Shown here: one piece after another, positions 1 to 7,817 of the stretch | Numbering within the stretch: position 1 is the stretch's first letter | Layout: each line of letters opens with the position of its first letter | Assembly (NCBI GenBank): GCA_036005845.1 | Contig: DASYQD010000187.1 | Coordinates: 1 to 29,585 of the forward strand | From: DASYQD01 sp036005845 | GTDB taxonomy: Bacteria; Acidobacteriota; Thermoanaerobaculia; Multivoradales; JAIOJS01 | Reading direction: 5' to 3' | DNA length: 29,585 nucleotides | Notes under the pieces: model-generated | The model's input: only the letters and a program-made list of their open reading frames with translations | What the model was told of the DNA's origin: nothing | Databases searched by the model: none | Made by a program: the position numbers and the translations under genes

Positions 1-489
1 CAGATAGCGAAGCGGAACGGCTGCTCCATCACGGACGATGGTGTGAGAGCGCTGCTCTCCCGTCTGAGTTGGCTCGCTCCGTACTACCTCGCGAAGATCG
101 GAGAGGTTGCCTGCGAGAGGGCGGCAGCGATGGTGATCGACGAAACCGTCGCCAACACTGCGGGGGATTCGCTTCTTCAGTTAGAGCACAGGATCTACTG
201 GTCGACCTGGCGCGAGCATCTCGACAAGAACTACCCGGACCCCGAGAAGACCCGGCTCTTCAACTTGCTCGCGGAGATCGCACGCGATCCTGAGGGTGCG
301 ACTCCCGACACGCTTTTGCTCACCTTGAATCGAGGCGGCGAGGGCCTCGGCGGCGAGGTGCTTCGCGAGTACCTCGACACCCTAGAGGCCGACGGTTACC
401 TCAGCGGCGACACTCGTGGCCGCTTCAGATTCCGCATGAACCTCCTCCGCGAATGGTGGCTGCGCTACGTGGCGCCGCCAACCGTCTGA
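1..489 (+). CDS. C-terminal part of an AAA/STAND-type ATPase (partial, 5' end outside window)
   Basis: The frame is open from base 1, so about 162 C-terminal residues of a longer protein are visible. No P-loop lies inside the window. The visible part is helical and ends in a winged-helix-like segment (LREYLDTLEADGYL), then RFRFRMNLLREWWLRY close to the C-terminus. That ending resembles the last domain of archaeal-type ATPases (COG1672-like), where a winged helix follows the ATPase core. A GTG at 43 could be read as a start, but the coding frame continues upstream and no ribosome site precedes it, so I treat the gene as truncated by the window. The stop is 9 nt before the next ATPase gene, so the two are probably one transcript. 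Family assignment rests on the C-terminal pattern only. Confidence 0.6.
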   Translation, partial: QIAKRNGCSITDDGVRALLSRLSWLAPYYLAKIGEVACERAAAMVIDETVANTAGDSLLQLEHRIYWSTWREHLDKNYPDPEKTRLFNLLAEIARDPEGATPDTLLLTLNRGGEGLGGEVLREYLDTLEADGYLSGDTRGRFRFRMNLLREWWLRYVAPPTV

Positions 490-498
490 GGGGCGGCG

Positions 499-3123
499 AT
501 GGGCAAGCTGCTGGAGCTTGCGTTTTACAACCCGGCGCTGCTCGGGGACGACAGCTTTCTCGCTGGCTTCGTTGCCCGCCAAGAACTGGTGGCCAAGATC
601 CTGGGGCGGCTTGGCGATGTGACTCATCGCGGACTCGCACAGCATCGCCTGATCGTCGGCCAACGCGGCATGGGTAAGACCAGCATGCTGCGCCGGGTGG
701 CGCTCGGGGTTCGTGCACAGCCGGAGCTCGCGGCGGTGCTCCTGCCGCTGACCTTCCGAGAAGAGCAGTACAACGTCCACAACCTTCACGTCTTCTGGTG
801 CAACTGCCTCGACGCCCTCGGCGACTGCTTCGAGGCCTCCGGACAGGATGAGAAAGCGGAGCGGGTCGACCGCGACGTAGCCCACCTGGGTCGGATCGAC
901 GATGACGAAGAGGGCAGTGAGGCACTCGAGGTATTCCAGCGATGGATGAAGGCAGAAGGCAGACGGCCACTGCTGATGCTCGACAACATCGACATCCTCC
1001 TTGCTGGTCTCAAGGAGAAGCAGTGGAGCCTCAGGCGGCTCCTGCAGCAGCGCGGCGGAATCGTCGTGATCGGCGCCTCTGCGGGCCCGCTCGAAGCCGC
1101 GGCCAAACAAGACGGTCCGTTCTTCGACTTTTTCCAAGTGGACGTCCTCGAGAAGCTGCGGCACGACGAGGTTGTGTGCTGCTTGCGCCGCTTTGCTGGC
1201 GAGCGCCAAGGGACGGGACGGGCCGTGCTAGCGGCGCTCGACCGCGACCCGACTCGGGTGCGCGTCCTGTATGACCTCACGGGCGGCAATCCGCGTACAC
1301 TCGCGATGCTCTACCTTATCCTCGAGATGCGCGGTGACGGGGATGTCATGCGCGATCTCGAGGGTCTGCTCGACCAGGCAACTCCACTCTACAAAGCGCG
1401 GGTCGAGGAGCTGCCCCCCCAAGCGCGGGTGGTGTTCGACGCAGTGGCGCTGGCATGGAACCCTGTGACTGCCGCCGACGTCAGCGTTGTGGCGGGCCTC
1501 GACGTGAACACCGCTTCGACGTACCTTGATCGGTTGGTGAAGGACGGTGTAGTCGAGAAGGCGACGCTTTCTACGTCTAGGAGAACCGCATTCCAGGTAG
1601 CCGAGCGGTTCTTCAATATCTGGTATCTGATGCGTCACGGCCAGCGGCGACAACGTGCCCGGCTCCGCTGGCTAACCGAAATGTTGCGCAAGATCTACAG
1701 TCCGCAGGAGCTACGCGAATACGCGGCGGGATTGCTGGAGCGGTCAGAAGCAGGGAAGCACACCGACGTCAGCTATTGCCTGGCGTTGATTGAGGCGGTG
1801 GACGACCAAGAGCTGGCGGAAGCCCTCAGGCGGCGGTACAAGCTTGGAGATGTGCCGACATCGGCCAAACACACGAGCGCCCAAGCGCCCCAACAACGTC
1901 GCGCGCTTGAGGCCTTTCTTCGCAAACAAATTGAACGAAATCCCCAGGATGCAGTGCCGTGGAATGAAGTCGGTAATCTGTTGGAAGGAGCGGAGGGCCG
2001 CCAGGGGGAAGCGGAGGCTGCATATCGAAGGGCGATCGATCTCTCTCCGACGGTCGCGGGTTACTGGTACAACCTAGGCCTACTGTTGGGAGGTCGGCTC
2101 GATCGGCTTGAAGAATCAGAAAGGATGCTGCGGAGAGCAATCGAGCTCGATTCTCAGTACGCAGCCGCTTGGATCGGCCTAGGTGACGTGCTGGCCGACC
2201 AGCCGAGCCGTCTCGACGAGGCCGAGGCCCTATACCGCAAAGCGATCGAGCTGAACTCGAAGCTGGCGGCGCCCTGGAACAACGTCGGCGTCCTTCAGGC
2301 ACGATCGCGCGATCGTTTGGAGGAAGCCGAAGCTGCTTTTCGGAAAGCGATCGAGCTCGAACCGAAGGACGCAACCGCCTGGGCCAACCTCGGGACCCTG
2401 CTGATGGGTCACCCTGATCATGTTGGAGAAGCCGAGGCTTCGCTTCGACGAGCAATCGAGCTCGACGCAAACGACGCATTTACGTGGAACAGCCTCGGCA
2501 ACCTGTTGGCAGGCCCGCTCTGTCGTCCTGACGAGGCCGAGACCGCATATCGGACTGCAGTCAAGCTCGACCCGGATAGCGTGCCTCCGCTAGCGAACCT
2601 CGCCTATCTCCTCCTACCTTTGCAAGGGCGCGAAGTCGAGGCGGAAGAGGTCTATCTAATGGCGGTTAGACGATTCCCGGCTCACGGTGCGGGGCTATTG
2701 TGCGGATTCCACGCCTTGGCCCATGACGACTTCGCCAAGGCTGTTAGCGAGCTTGGGAGCGTCCTGGATCAGGGGCATCCGGAGCTCCTCACCGACTTCC
2801 AGGACGACCTGCTCCGCCTGCTGGCTCTGGCCGCAGAGCGTGGTTATGGCGAAAGGCTTCTCGAGTGGTTCGACGAGACAAGACTCGGTGATCGATACTG
2901 GCCTCTGCGTGCCGCATTCGACGCCTACCTCAACGGTGAGGCCCGCCTCATGGATGTAAACCCTGAGGTGCGAAATGGGGCTCAACGGCTGTTTGCCGAG
3001 ATGAACGGCGTGCGGCGAAAGAGGCCCCGCACTGCCAACCTGACCAGCACTGCCAGAACGCCACGCCCGTCCAATTCACGGCATAGACCGGCAAAGGCCA
3101 CCAAAGGCCACCGACGCTCATAA
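499..3123 (+). CDS. P-loop ATPase with winged helix and C-terminal TPR array
   Basis: 874 residues. Walker A is GQRGMGKT (54-61) and Walker B LLMLDNID (158-165). A GGNPR motif (about 262-266), usual in ORC/STAND-type ATPases, follows, then a winged-helix region (about 305-375). Residues 480-730 form six to seven TPR units with a 35-residue pitch, marked by Trp at 488, 523, 558, 593, 628 and 663 and by AEAAYRRAIDL-type second helices. The tail (about 838-874) is basic and low complexity. GAGGGG lies just upstream of the ATG. ATPase plus winged helix plus TPR is the general layout of signal-sensing STAND NTPases, where the repeats sense a ligand or partner. No effector domain is visible in this protein; it may be supplied by the partner ATPase or a gene left of the window. 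Ligand and role are unknown; defence is a guess from architecture and the AT-richer composition. Confidence 0.8.
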   Translation: MGKLLELAFYNPALLGDDSFLAGFVARQELVAKILGRLGDVTHRGLAQHRLIVGQRGMGKTSMLRRVALGVRAQPELAAVLLPLTFREEQYNVHNLHVFWCNCLDALGDCFEASGQDEKAERVDRDVAHLGRIDDDEEGSEALEVFQRWMKAEGRRPLLMLDNIDILLAGLKEKQWSLRRLLQQRGGIVVIGASAGPLEAAAKQDGPFFDFFQVDVLEKLRHDEVVCCLRRFAGERQGTGRAVLAALDRDPTRVRVLYDLTGGNPRTLAMLYLILEMRGDGDVMRDLEGLLDQATPLYKARVEELPPQARVVFDAVALAWNPVTAADVSVVAGLDVNTASTYLDRLVKDGVVEKATLSTSRRTAFQVAERFFNIWYLMRHGQRRQRARLRWLTEMLRKIYSPQELREYAAGLLERSEAGKHTDVSYCLALIEAVDDQELAEALRRRYKLGDVPTSAKHTSAQAPQQRRALEAFLRKQIERNPQDAVPWNEVGNLLEGAEGRQGEAEAAYRRAIDLSPTVAGYWYNLGLLLGGRLDRLEESERMLRRAIELDSQYAAAWIGLGDVLADQPSRLDEAEALYRKAIELNSKLAAPWNNVGVLQARSRDRLEEAEAAFRKAIELEPKDATAWANLGTLLMGHPDHVGEAEASLRRAIELDANDAFTWNSLGNLLAGPLCRPDEAETAYRTAVKLDPDSVPPLANLAYLLLPLQGREVEAEEVYLMAVRRFPAHGAGLLCGFHALAHDDFAKAVSELGSVLDQGHPELLTDFQDDLLRLLALAAERGYGERLLEWFDETRLGDRYWPLRAAFDAYLNGEARLMDVNPEVRNGAQRLFAEMNGVRRKRPRTANLTSTARTPRPSNSRHRPAKATKGHRRS

Positions 3124-3132
3124 CTGGCTCGC

Positions 3133-4233
3133 CTACTGCCCGAGGATCTTCGCGAAGAAGTCGAGGGCGCGCGGGTCTTCGGACTGGCCGAGCCAGAAGA
3201 TGGCTTGTTGGCGGATCGTCGGGTCGCGGCGTTCGCGGGCGATGCGCATCAGCAGCGGCACGGACTGGCCTTCCTTGAGCTGGGTGATGGCGAAGACGGC
3301 TTGCTTGCGCACCTCGAGCGACGGATCGTCGTCGAGGCGGGCGAGGATGACTTTCGGCGCCTGCTCGGCCCCCGATTGGGCGAGCCAGAAGAGGGCTTGG
3401 CTGCGCACGTCGGGATCGTGATCGGTCTTTGCCACGTCGATGATGGCGGGGATGGCGCTGGGGCCGTCGTTCTGGGACAACGAGAAGATGGCCTTCTTCC
3501 GGATGTCGGGCGAGGGATCGTCGTGCGCGACGCCGCTCAAGAAGCGGGCGCCCTCCTCGCCGCGGGCCTGGCCGATCCAGAACAGCGCCTGGTCGCGCTC
3601 GTCTCGCGATCGATCGGCCGCGGCGAGCCGGTGCAGCGCTTCGTCCGCTTCGCGGCCGGCGTGGTAGGCGAGCGCGGCCAGCGGCTCCGATCCGTCCCGG
3701 TGCTTCGGTGCCGAGCGGCGCGTCAGCTCTTCGAGCAGCGCCGCGCTCTGCGCCGGCTCAACGCCGGTGACGTGCACGACGAGAAGCCCGCCGCTGTCGA
3801 GCTCGCAGCTCGTGCTGAAGGCGCGCACGCGCTCGACCTGGCCGCCGTTCCAGCGCGCCAGCACCAGCTCGCGGCCGCTGCCGGGGCGGCCGTCCCGGCT
3901 GCCCCAGCTCTGGTTCTTCGCTTCGAGGCGGCAGGCGCAGCCGCGGAACTTCTCGTCGAGGCAGCAGGCGTTGCCGAGCGCCGGCGTCGCCGCGACCGCC
4001 CACGCGAACCAGAGCGGTCCGCGCTCCCGCGAGCCGACCTGCTTCAGCGTGTCGGCGAGCGAGCCCGCAATGGAGACCTGCCGCACCTCACCGCCGCGCA
4101 CGCGCGGCACGGCCGCCGATTCGAGCGCCACCGGCGGCGCCGACTCCGCACCCGCCGCCGCGGCACGGGCGGACGTACCGTGAAGCGGCAGCACCGCCGC
4201 GAACAGAACGAACAGCATCCTGGTGTTGCGCAT
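3133..4233 (-). CDS. Exported HEAT-repeat protein with a cysteine cluster
   Basis: 366 residues with an N-terminal signal peptide (hydrophobic run about 6-17, Ala-rich cleavage region near 25). A middle domain of unknown type carries four close cysteines (C90, C91, C99, C101). The C-terminal half, about 205-366, is a very regular HEAT array: the motif R-x-[QK]-A-[ILV]-F-x-[IL] recurs five times at about 31-residue spacing (RDQALFWIGQ, IRKKAIFSLSQ, VRSQALFWLAQ, VRKQAVFAITQ, IRQQAIFWLGQ). HEAT arrays bind proteins; no enzyme motif is seen. It is the last gene of the sigma/anti-sigma operon, 16 nt after the preceding HEAT gene, and converges on the ATPase gene with a 9-nt gap. It probably acts outside the cytoplasmic membrane in the response controlled by that sigma factor. 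Confidence 0.8.
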   Translation of the reverse strand: MRNTRMLFVLFAAVLPLHGTSARAAAAGAESAPPVALESAAVPRVRGGEVRQVSIAGSLADTLKQVGSRERGPLWFAWAVAATPALGNACCLDEKFRGCACRLEAKNQSWGSRDGRPGSGRELVLARWNGGQVERVRAFSTSCELDSGGLLVVHVTGVEPAQSAALLEELTRRSAPKHRDGSEPLAALAYHAGREADEALHRLAAADRSRDERDQALFWIGQARGEEGARFLSGVAHDDPSPDIRKKAIFSLSQNDGPSAIPAIIDVAKTDHDPDVRSQALFWLAQSGAEQAPKVILARLDDDPSLEVRKQAVFAITQLKEGQSVPLLMRIARERRDPTIRQQAIFWLGQSEDPRALDFFAKILGQ

Positions 4234-4249
4234 GGTCGTCTCTCCTACC

Positions 4250-5527
4250 TCACTCGTCGAGCATCTTCAGCATCAGCTCGGTGGCTTCCGGCGAGTCCAT
4301 CAGCGACAGCTTCTGCACGATGGCGCGGCGCAGCCCGGTGTCCTTCTCGGCGCGGAACAGCTCGATCAGCGCCTTGGCGTTGTCCTGGATGAACAGCCCT
4401 TCGATGACGGCGCGCCGCGTCTCGCCGTCGGTGTACTGCGCGTAGAGCTGCTTGAGCGCCTCGCCCGACCGCTTCGAGTCGGTGATGCCGAGACCGTGGA
4501 TGGCGGCGCGACGGAGATCGACGTCCTTCTCGCCGCGCGCCGCCTGCGCCAGGTCCTCGACGTCGCCGGCGACGCCCATCGCTTCGAGGACGGCGCGGCG
4601 CACGTCCGCCGACGCCTCGCGCGAGTACAGCTGCCGCAGCGACGCATCGGCGCCCATGGCGCCGAGCTGCTGAACGGCCTTGCGGCGCATCTGCGGGTCC
4701 TTGTCGTTCTGCGCGATGGCGAGCACCTCGCCCTCGGCGTCGGCGACGAGGTAGGAGTGCAGCACCGCCTCGCGCACCGCGGTGTCTGCACTGTCGCGGT
4801 AGATTTGCGCCAGCGTCGCCACCGAGTCCCGGCCGCCGGCGACGCCCAGCATCTCGATCGCCTCGCGCTGCATGCCCGGGGTGCTGCGGCCCTGCGCCAC
4901 CGCGGCGAGCGCCGCGCGCGCCTCGGGCGAGTCGCTCTGGCCGAGCACGAAGAGCGCCTGCTTCTTGAGCCGCGGCGACGCGTTGCCCTGCAGGAACTTC
5001 TGCAGCACCGGCACGGCGCGCGACGACTCGGTTTGCATCAGCGCGTTGAGGGCGTAGAGCTTGAGCTCCTCGGTCTCGGCGGCGCTGCCGACCGCCACCG
5101 ACTGCGGCCCGCGCATCTCCACTTCGAGCGCGGCGCCGTCGTCGATCCAGCTGCTGTGCGGATAGTTGCCGCGCAGCTCGCGCAGCGCGGCGAGGGCGTC
5201 GGATTCCCTGCCGTCCTTCGACAACGCGTAGGCGAGCCAGTAGAGCGCGGCGTCGGCCTCGCCGCCCTTCTCGGCGGCGACGCGACGGAACACCTCGGCG
5301 GCCTTCTTCCAGTTCTCGGCGTCGAGCGCCTGCTGGCCCTCGCGGTAGGCGGCGGAACGCGCGGCGCCGCTGCCGCCGGCGGCGTCGCCGGCGAGCCAGC
5401 CGACGACTCCCCAGGGACCGGTCAAGGCGATGCCGGCGCCGGTGGCCGAGGCGGCGGCGGGCAGCACCAGCGCCGCGGCGGCGAGCGCGATGCCGAGAGG
5501 ACGCAGGCGAGTACGGAACGACTTCAT
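4250..5527 (-). CDS. Exported TPR/HEAT-repeat protein
   Basis: 425 residues. The signal peptide is clear: basic start, hydrophobic stretch about 11-24, then AAASATG. Residues about 60-130 look like a TPR pair of the YbgF/tol-pal kind (QQALDAENWKKAAEVFRRVA, then ALYWLAYALSKDGRESDAL). From about 155 to the end there are around nine HEAT-like units with RR-A-[IV] cores (RRAVLEAMGVAG, RRAAIHGLGITD, RRAVIEGLFIQD, RRAIVQKLSLMD). No catalytic residues are evident. It sits 16 nt downstream of the anti-sigma gene and 16 nt upstream of a second HEAT gene, so all four genes appear co-transcribed. The likely role is a periplasmic scaffold or sensor within the ECF regulon. Confidence 0.8.
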   Translation of the reverse strand: MKSFRTRLRPLGIALAAAALVLPAAASATGAGIALTGPWGVVGWLAGDAAGGSGAARSAAYREGQQALDAENWKKAAEVFRRVAAEKGGEADAALYWLAYALSKDGRESDALAALRELRGNYPHSSWIDDGAALEVEMRGPQSVAVGSAAETEELKLYALNALMQTESSRAVPVLQKFLQGNASPRLKKQALFVLGQSDSPEARAALAAVAQGRSTPGMQREAIEMLGVAGGRDSVATLAQIYRDSADTAVREAVLHSYLVADAEGEVLAIAQNDKDPQMRRKAVQQLGAMGADASLRQLYSREASADVRRAVLEAMGVAGDVEDLAQAARGEKDVDLRRAAIHGLGITDSKRSGEALKQLYAQYTDGETRRAVIEGLFIQDNAKALIELFRAEKDTGLRRAIVQKLSLMDSPEATELMLKMLDE

Positions 5528-5543
5528 GGCGTGTGGTCTCCGG

Positions 5544-6482
5544 TCAGATAGTGGAGCGGGTCGTGGGAGCGGATTCGGACCGCAGCGAGCGCGTCAGCAG
5601 CTCGGAGGCGACCCGGGTCTTGAAGAGCAGGTTCTGCGATTCGATGCGGCGGCGCAGGAACTCGAAGTCGGCCGGGTGCGGCTCGGCGGGCAGGTGCGCC
5701 AGCTCGAGCAGCACCGGTTCCATGTCGTCCAGCAGCGCCACGACGCCCTCGCGGCCGCCGCGCTCGGCGGCGGTGCGGTAGAGGCGGTTGGCGGAGAGCA
5801 GCTCCTGCGCCGTCCGCTGCTCGCCGGCGAGCGAAGCGGTCTCCTCCGGCGAGGCGTTGGCGAGCTCGGTGAAGAGGCGCTGCGAGCGCTCGAGGTGGTC
5901 GGCGAGCGTCTCGGCGAGGAGGCGCTGGCGAGAGTCGGCGGAGAGAGTCGGCGGCGCCGGCGCGACGTTCGGTGCGAGGCGGCCGGCGATGTAGCCGACG
6001 GCGAGCAGGAGGACCGCGGCCGCGGCGGCGGGGACGTAGCGGCGGACGCGGGTGCGGAAACGGTGGGCTGCGGGGAGCACGTTCGTCGGCGCCCCGTTCG
6101 CAGATTCCATGACCGCGAGATCGCTGCGGCTCGGCGCGCCTGTCGAGGGCGCTTCATCGAGCGAAGGCATCGGCGCCGTAGCGGCTGCCGCCGCGGTCTC
6201 GCCGCCGGCCTGCGCGCGCTGCCGGGCGGCGCCGCCGCTGCCCTCGGTCGCGAGGCGCGGCTGCAGGCGCTGCCACACCTCTTCGGTGAAGCTCGCCGGC
6301 AGCTCGGGTGGCGTCCACGCGTCGGCCGCGGCGAGCAGCGCGCGCAGCTCGGCGTAGCGCTGCTGCGCGGCGGCGGAGCGCGCCAGGATCGCCGTGATCG
6401 CCTCGGCGTCAGGCGACTCGCCGTAGTGGTAGAGGATCAGTTCCTCGTCGCTGGGGTGGTCGTGTTGCATGCTCGTGGTCAT
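5544..6482 (-). CDS. Membrane anti-sigma factor (atypical, no zinc ligands)
   Basis: 312 residues. The N-terminal cytoplasmic part (about 8-75) begins HPSDEELILYHYGE, like acidobacterial anti-sigma N-termini, but lacks the H-x3-C-x2-C zinc motif of ZAS domains. A low-complexity linker (about 78-140) leads to one membrane segment (about 150-170, PAAAAAVLLLAVGYIAG). The C-terminal part (about 180-312) is helical and charged, probably extracytoplasmic. Its ATG overlaps the sigma factor stop (ATGA), the translational coupling expected of a sigma/anti-sigma pair. By family logic it holds the sigma factor at the membrane until an envelope signal arrives. A start at the second Met (residue 5) is also possible. 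Confidence 0.78.
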   Translation of the reverse strand: MTTSMQHDHPSDEELILYHYGESPDAEAITAILARSAAAQQRYAELRALLAAADAWTPPELPASFTEEVWQRLQPRLATEGSGGAARQRAQAGGETAAAAATAPMPSLDEAPSTGAPSRSDLAVMESANGAPTNVLPAAHRFRTRVRRYVPAAAAAVLLLAVGYIAGRLAPNVAPAPPTLSADSRQRLLAETLADHLERSQRLFTELANASPEETASLAGEQRTAQELLSANRLYRTAAERGGREGVVALLDDMEPVLLELAHLPAEPHPADFEFLRRRIESQNLLFKTRVASELLTRSLRSESAPTTRSTI

Positions 6483-7087
6483 CCGGAAGGTGCTCCCGAT
6501 TCGGCGGCGGGTTCCTGAAGTCGTTCGTGCAGGAACGGGACGAGCGCGAGCCGCAGCTTGCGGACGGCGCGGAAGACGGCCTGGCGCGTGGCGCTCGACT
6601 GCAGGCCCAGCCGCTCGCCGATCTCCACCGTGCTCCGGCCCTCGTAGTGGCGCAGCACGAAGGCGACGCGCTCGACGTCGGTCAGGGTCTTCATGGCGCG
6701 CGAGAGAGCACGGCGCAGGTCGCCGCTCTCCGCCACGCGCTCGGGTCCGGGTTCCGGCGACGGCGCCGGGTCGAGCACGCCTTCCTCGCTCTCGTAGGCG
6801 ACCTCGCGGCGCGTCTTCACCTGGCGCAGGGTGTCGAGCGATGCGTTCATGGCGATGCGGTGGACCCAGGTGCCGAAGCCGGCGCGGCCGTCGAAGCGGT
6901 CCAGCGCGCGGTAGGCGCGAAGGAACGTCTCCTGCACGATGTCCTCGGCGGTGGCGCGGTCGGCGGTGATGCGATAGGCGAGATTGAAAACCATGCGTCC
7001 ATGACGGTCCACCAGCGTTCGGAAGGCGTCCTCGTCCCCCGCGGCGGCTCGGCCCACCAGCTCCAGCTCCAGGTCGCCCGCCTCCAT
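6479..7087 (-). CDS. ECF-family RNA polymerase sigma factor
   Basis: 202 residues. Region 2 covers about 20-95: FRTLVDRHGRMVFNLAYRIT, then AEDIVQETFLRAYRAL, the hallmark core-binding helix, then TWVHRIAMNASLD. Region 4 covers about 135-190: LTDVERVAFVLRHYEGRST, then the helix-turn-helix IGERLGLQSSATRQAVFRAV. There is no region 1 or 3, as expected for ECF (group 4) sigma factors. The gene heads an operon with its anti-sigma factor and two exported HEAT proteins. It is transcribed away from the cpYpsA gene with only 38 nt between the two start codons, so promoters must overlap or lie inside the neighbours. Autoregulation is usual in this family but no promoter could be identified. Confidence 0.93.
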   Translation of the reverse strand: MEAGDLELELVGRAAAGDEDAFRTLVDRHGRMVFNLAYRITADRATAEDIVQETFLRAYRALDRFDGRAGFGTWVHRIAMNASLDTLRQVKTRREVAYESEEGVLDPAPSPEPGPERVAESGDLRRALSRAMKTLTDVERVAFVLRHYEGRSTVEIGERLGLQSSATRQAVFRAVRKLRLALVPFLHERLQEPAAESGAPSG

Positions 7088-7125
7088 TCGTTCATTAGAC
7101 GACGGATGGCAGACTCCGTTAGCAG

Positions 7126-7671
7126 ATGGCGCGAGCGCGGCTCGGCAAGGTGATCAGCGGCGGCCAGACCGGCGTCGACCAGGCGGCGCTCCGCGCGGCG
7201 GAGGTGTGCGGCCTCCAGATCGGCGGCTGGTGCCCACCGGGACGCGAGAGCGAGGCGGGGCTTATCCCGGAGCGGTTCCCGCTGCACGAGACGCCGGTGG
7301 AGCGCAGCCCGGACGCGCCCGACGTGCCGCGCTCCCTACGCACCGAGTGGAACGTGCGCGACTCGGACGCGACGTTGATCCTGACGGCGGACGACGAGGC
7401 CCGCGCACATCGGGGCGCTGCGGCCGATCGCGCGGTCGCGGCCGACCGGGGTACAGCGTGGGCGGTCGAATGCGCGCGCCGCTACGGCAAGCCGGTGCTC
7501 GAGTGCGACCCGGGCGATCCGCGGGCGGTAGCGCGCATCGTCGACTGGCTGCGCAGCGAGCCGATCGCGACGCTCAGCATCGGCGGGCCGAGTGAAGCGA
7601 CGCAGCCGGGCATCGGCGACGCGGCGTACGCGTTGCTCGTCGAAGTGTTCACTCGTGCCGGCTCTTCGTGA
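7126..7671 (+). CDS. cpYpsA / SLOG-family protein (formerly 'putative molybdenum carrier')
   Basis: 181 residues. GKVISGGQTGVDQAAL near the N-terminus is the glycine-rich signature of PF12694 proteins, first called molybdenum-cofactor carriers and later reclassified as circularly permuted YpsA members of the SLOG nucleotide-binding superfamily. Further family hallmarks are GGWCPPGRESEAG, the WNVRDSDATLIL strand, a GTAWAVECARRYGKPVLE segment and IGGPSEATQPGI near the end. It presumably binds a nucleotide or nucleotide-derived ligand; no function is established. It stands alone, divergent from the sigma factor and convergent with the metallophosphoesterase, with a strong palindrome between them. 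The ATG at 7126 starts directly on the conserved strand, which supports this start. Confidence 0.85.
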   Translation: MARARLGKVISGGQTGVDQAALRAAEVCGLQIGGWCPPGRESEAGLIPERFPLHETPVERSPDAPDVPRSLRTEWNVRDSDATLILTADDEARAHRGAAADRAVAADRGTAWAVECARRYGKPVLECDPGDPRAVARIVDWLRSEPIATLSIGGPSEATQPGIGDAAYALLVEVFTRAGSS

Positions 7672-7790
7672 GCCATCGCGCGCGGTCGAGCCGAACTCGA
7701 GGACCTGCGCCAGCGCCAGAGGGTCGCCGGTGGCTTACGGCCGCAACTCGAACCACGGGGCCGAGCCGCAGGCGAGGACTCATGTCCCCG

Positions 7791-7817
7791 GGCTGAGGCC
7801 GACTGTCGGCCTCAGCC
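7791..7817. terminator. Perfect 27-nt palindrome between convergent genes
   Basis: Two 13-nt arms (7791-7803 and 7805-7817) are exact reverse complements around a single base, giving a very GC-rich hairpin of realistically 11-12 bp. The right arm includes the stop codon of the metallophosphoesterase gene. The position between two convergent genes suits a bidirectional terminator, but neither side has a T-run. It shares the core CTGAGGCCG with the element at 29507-29580, so it could instead be a copy of an interspersed repeat. The rest of 7672-7811 shows nothing I can name. Confidence 0.5.
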
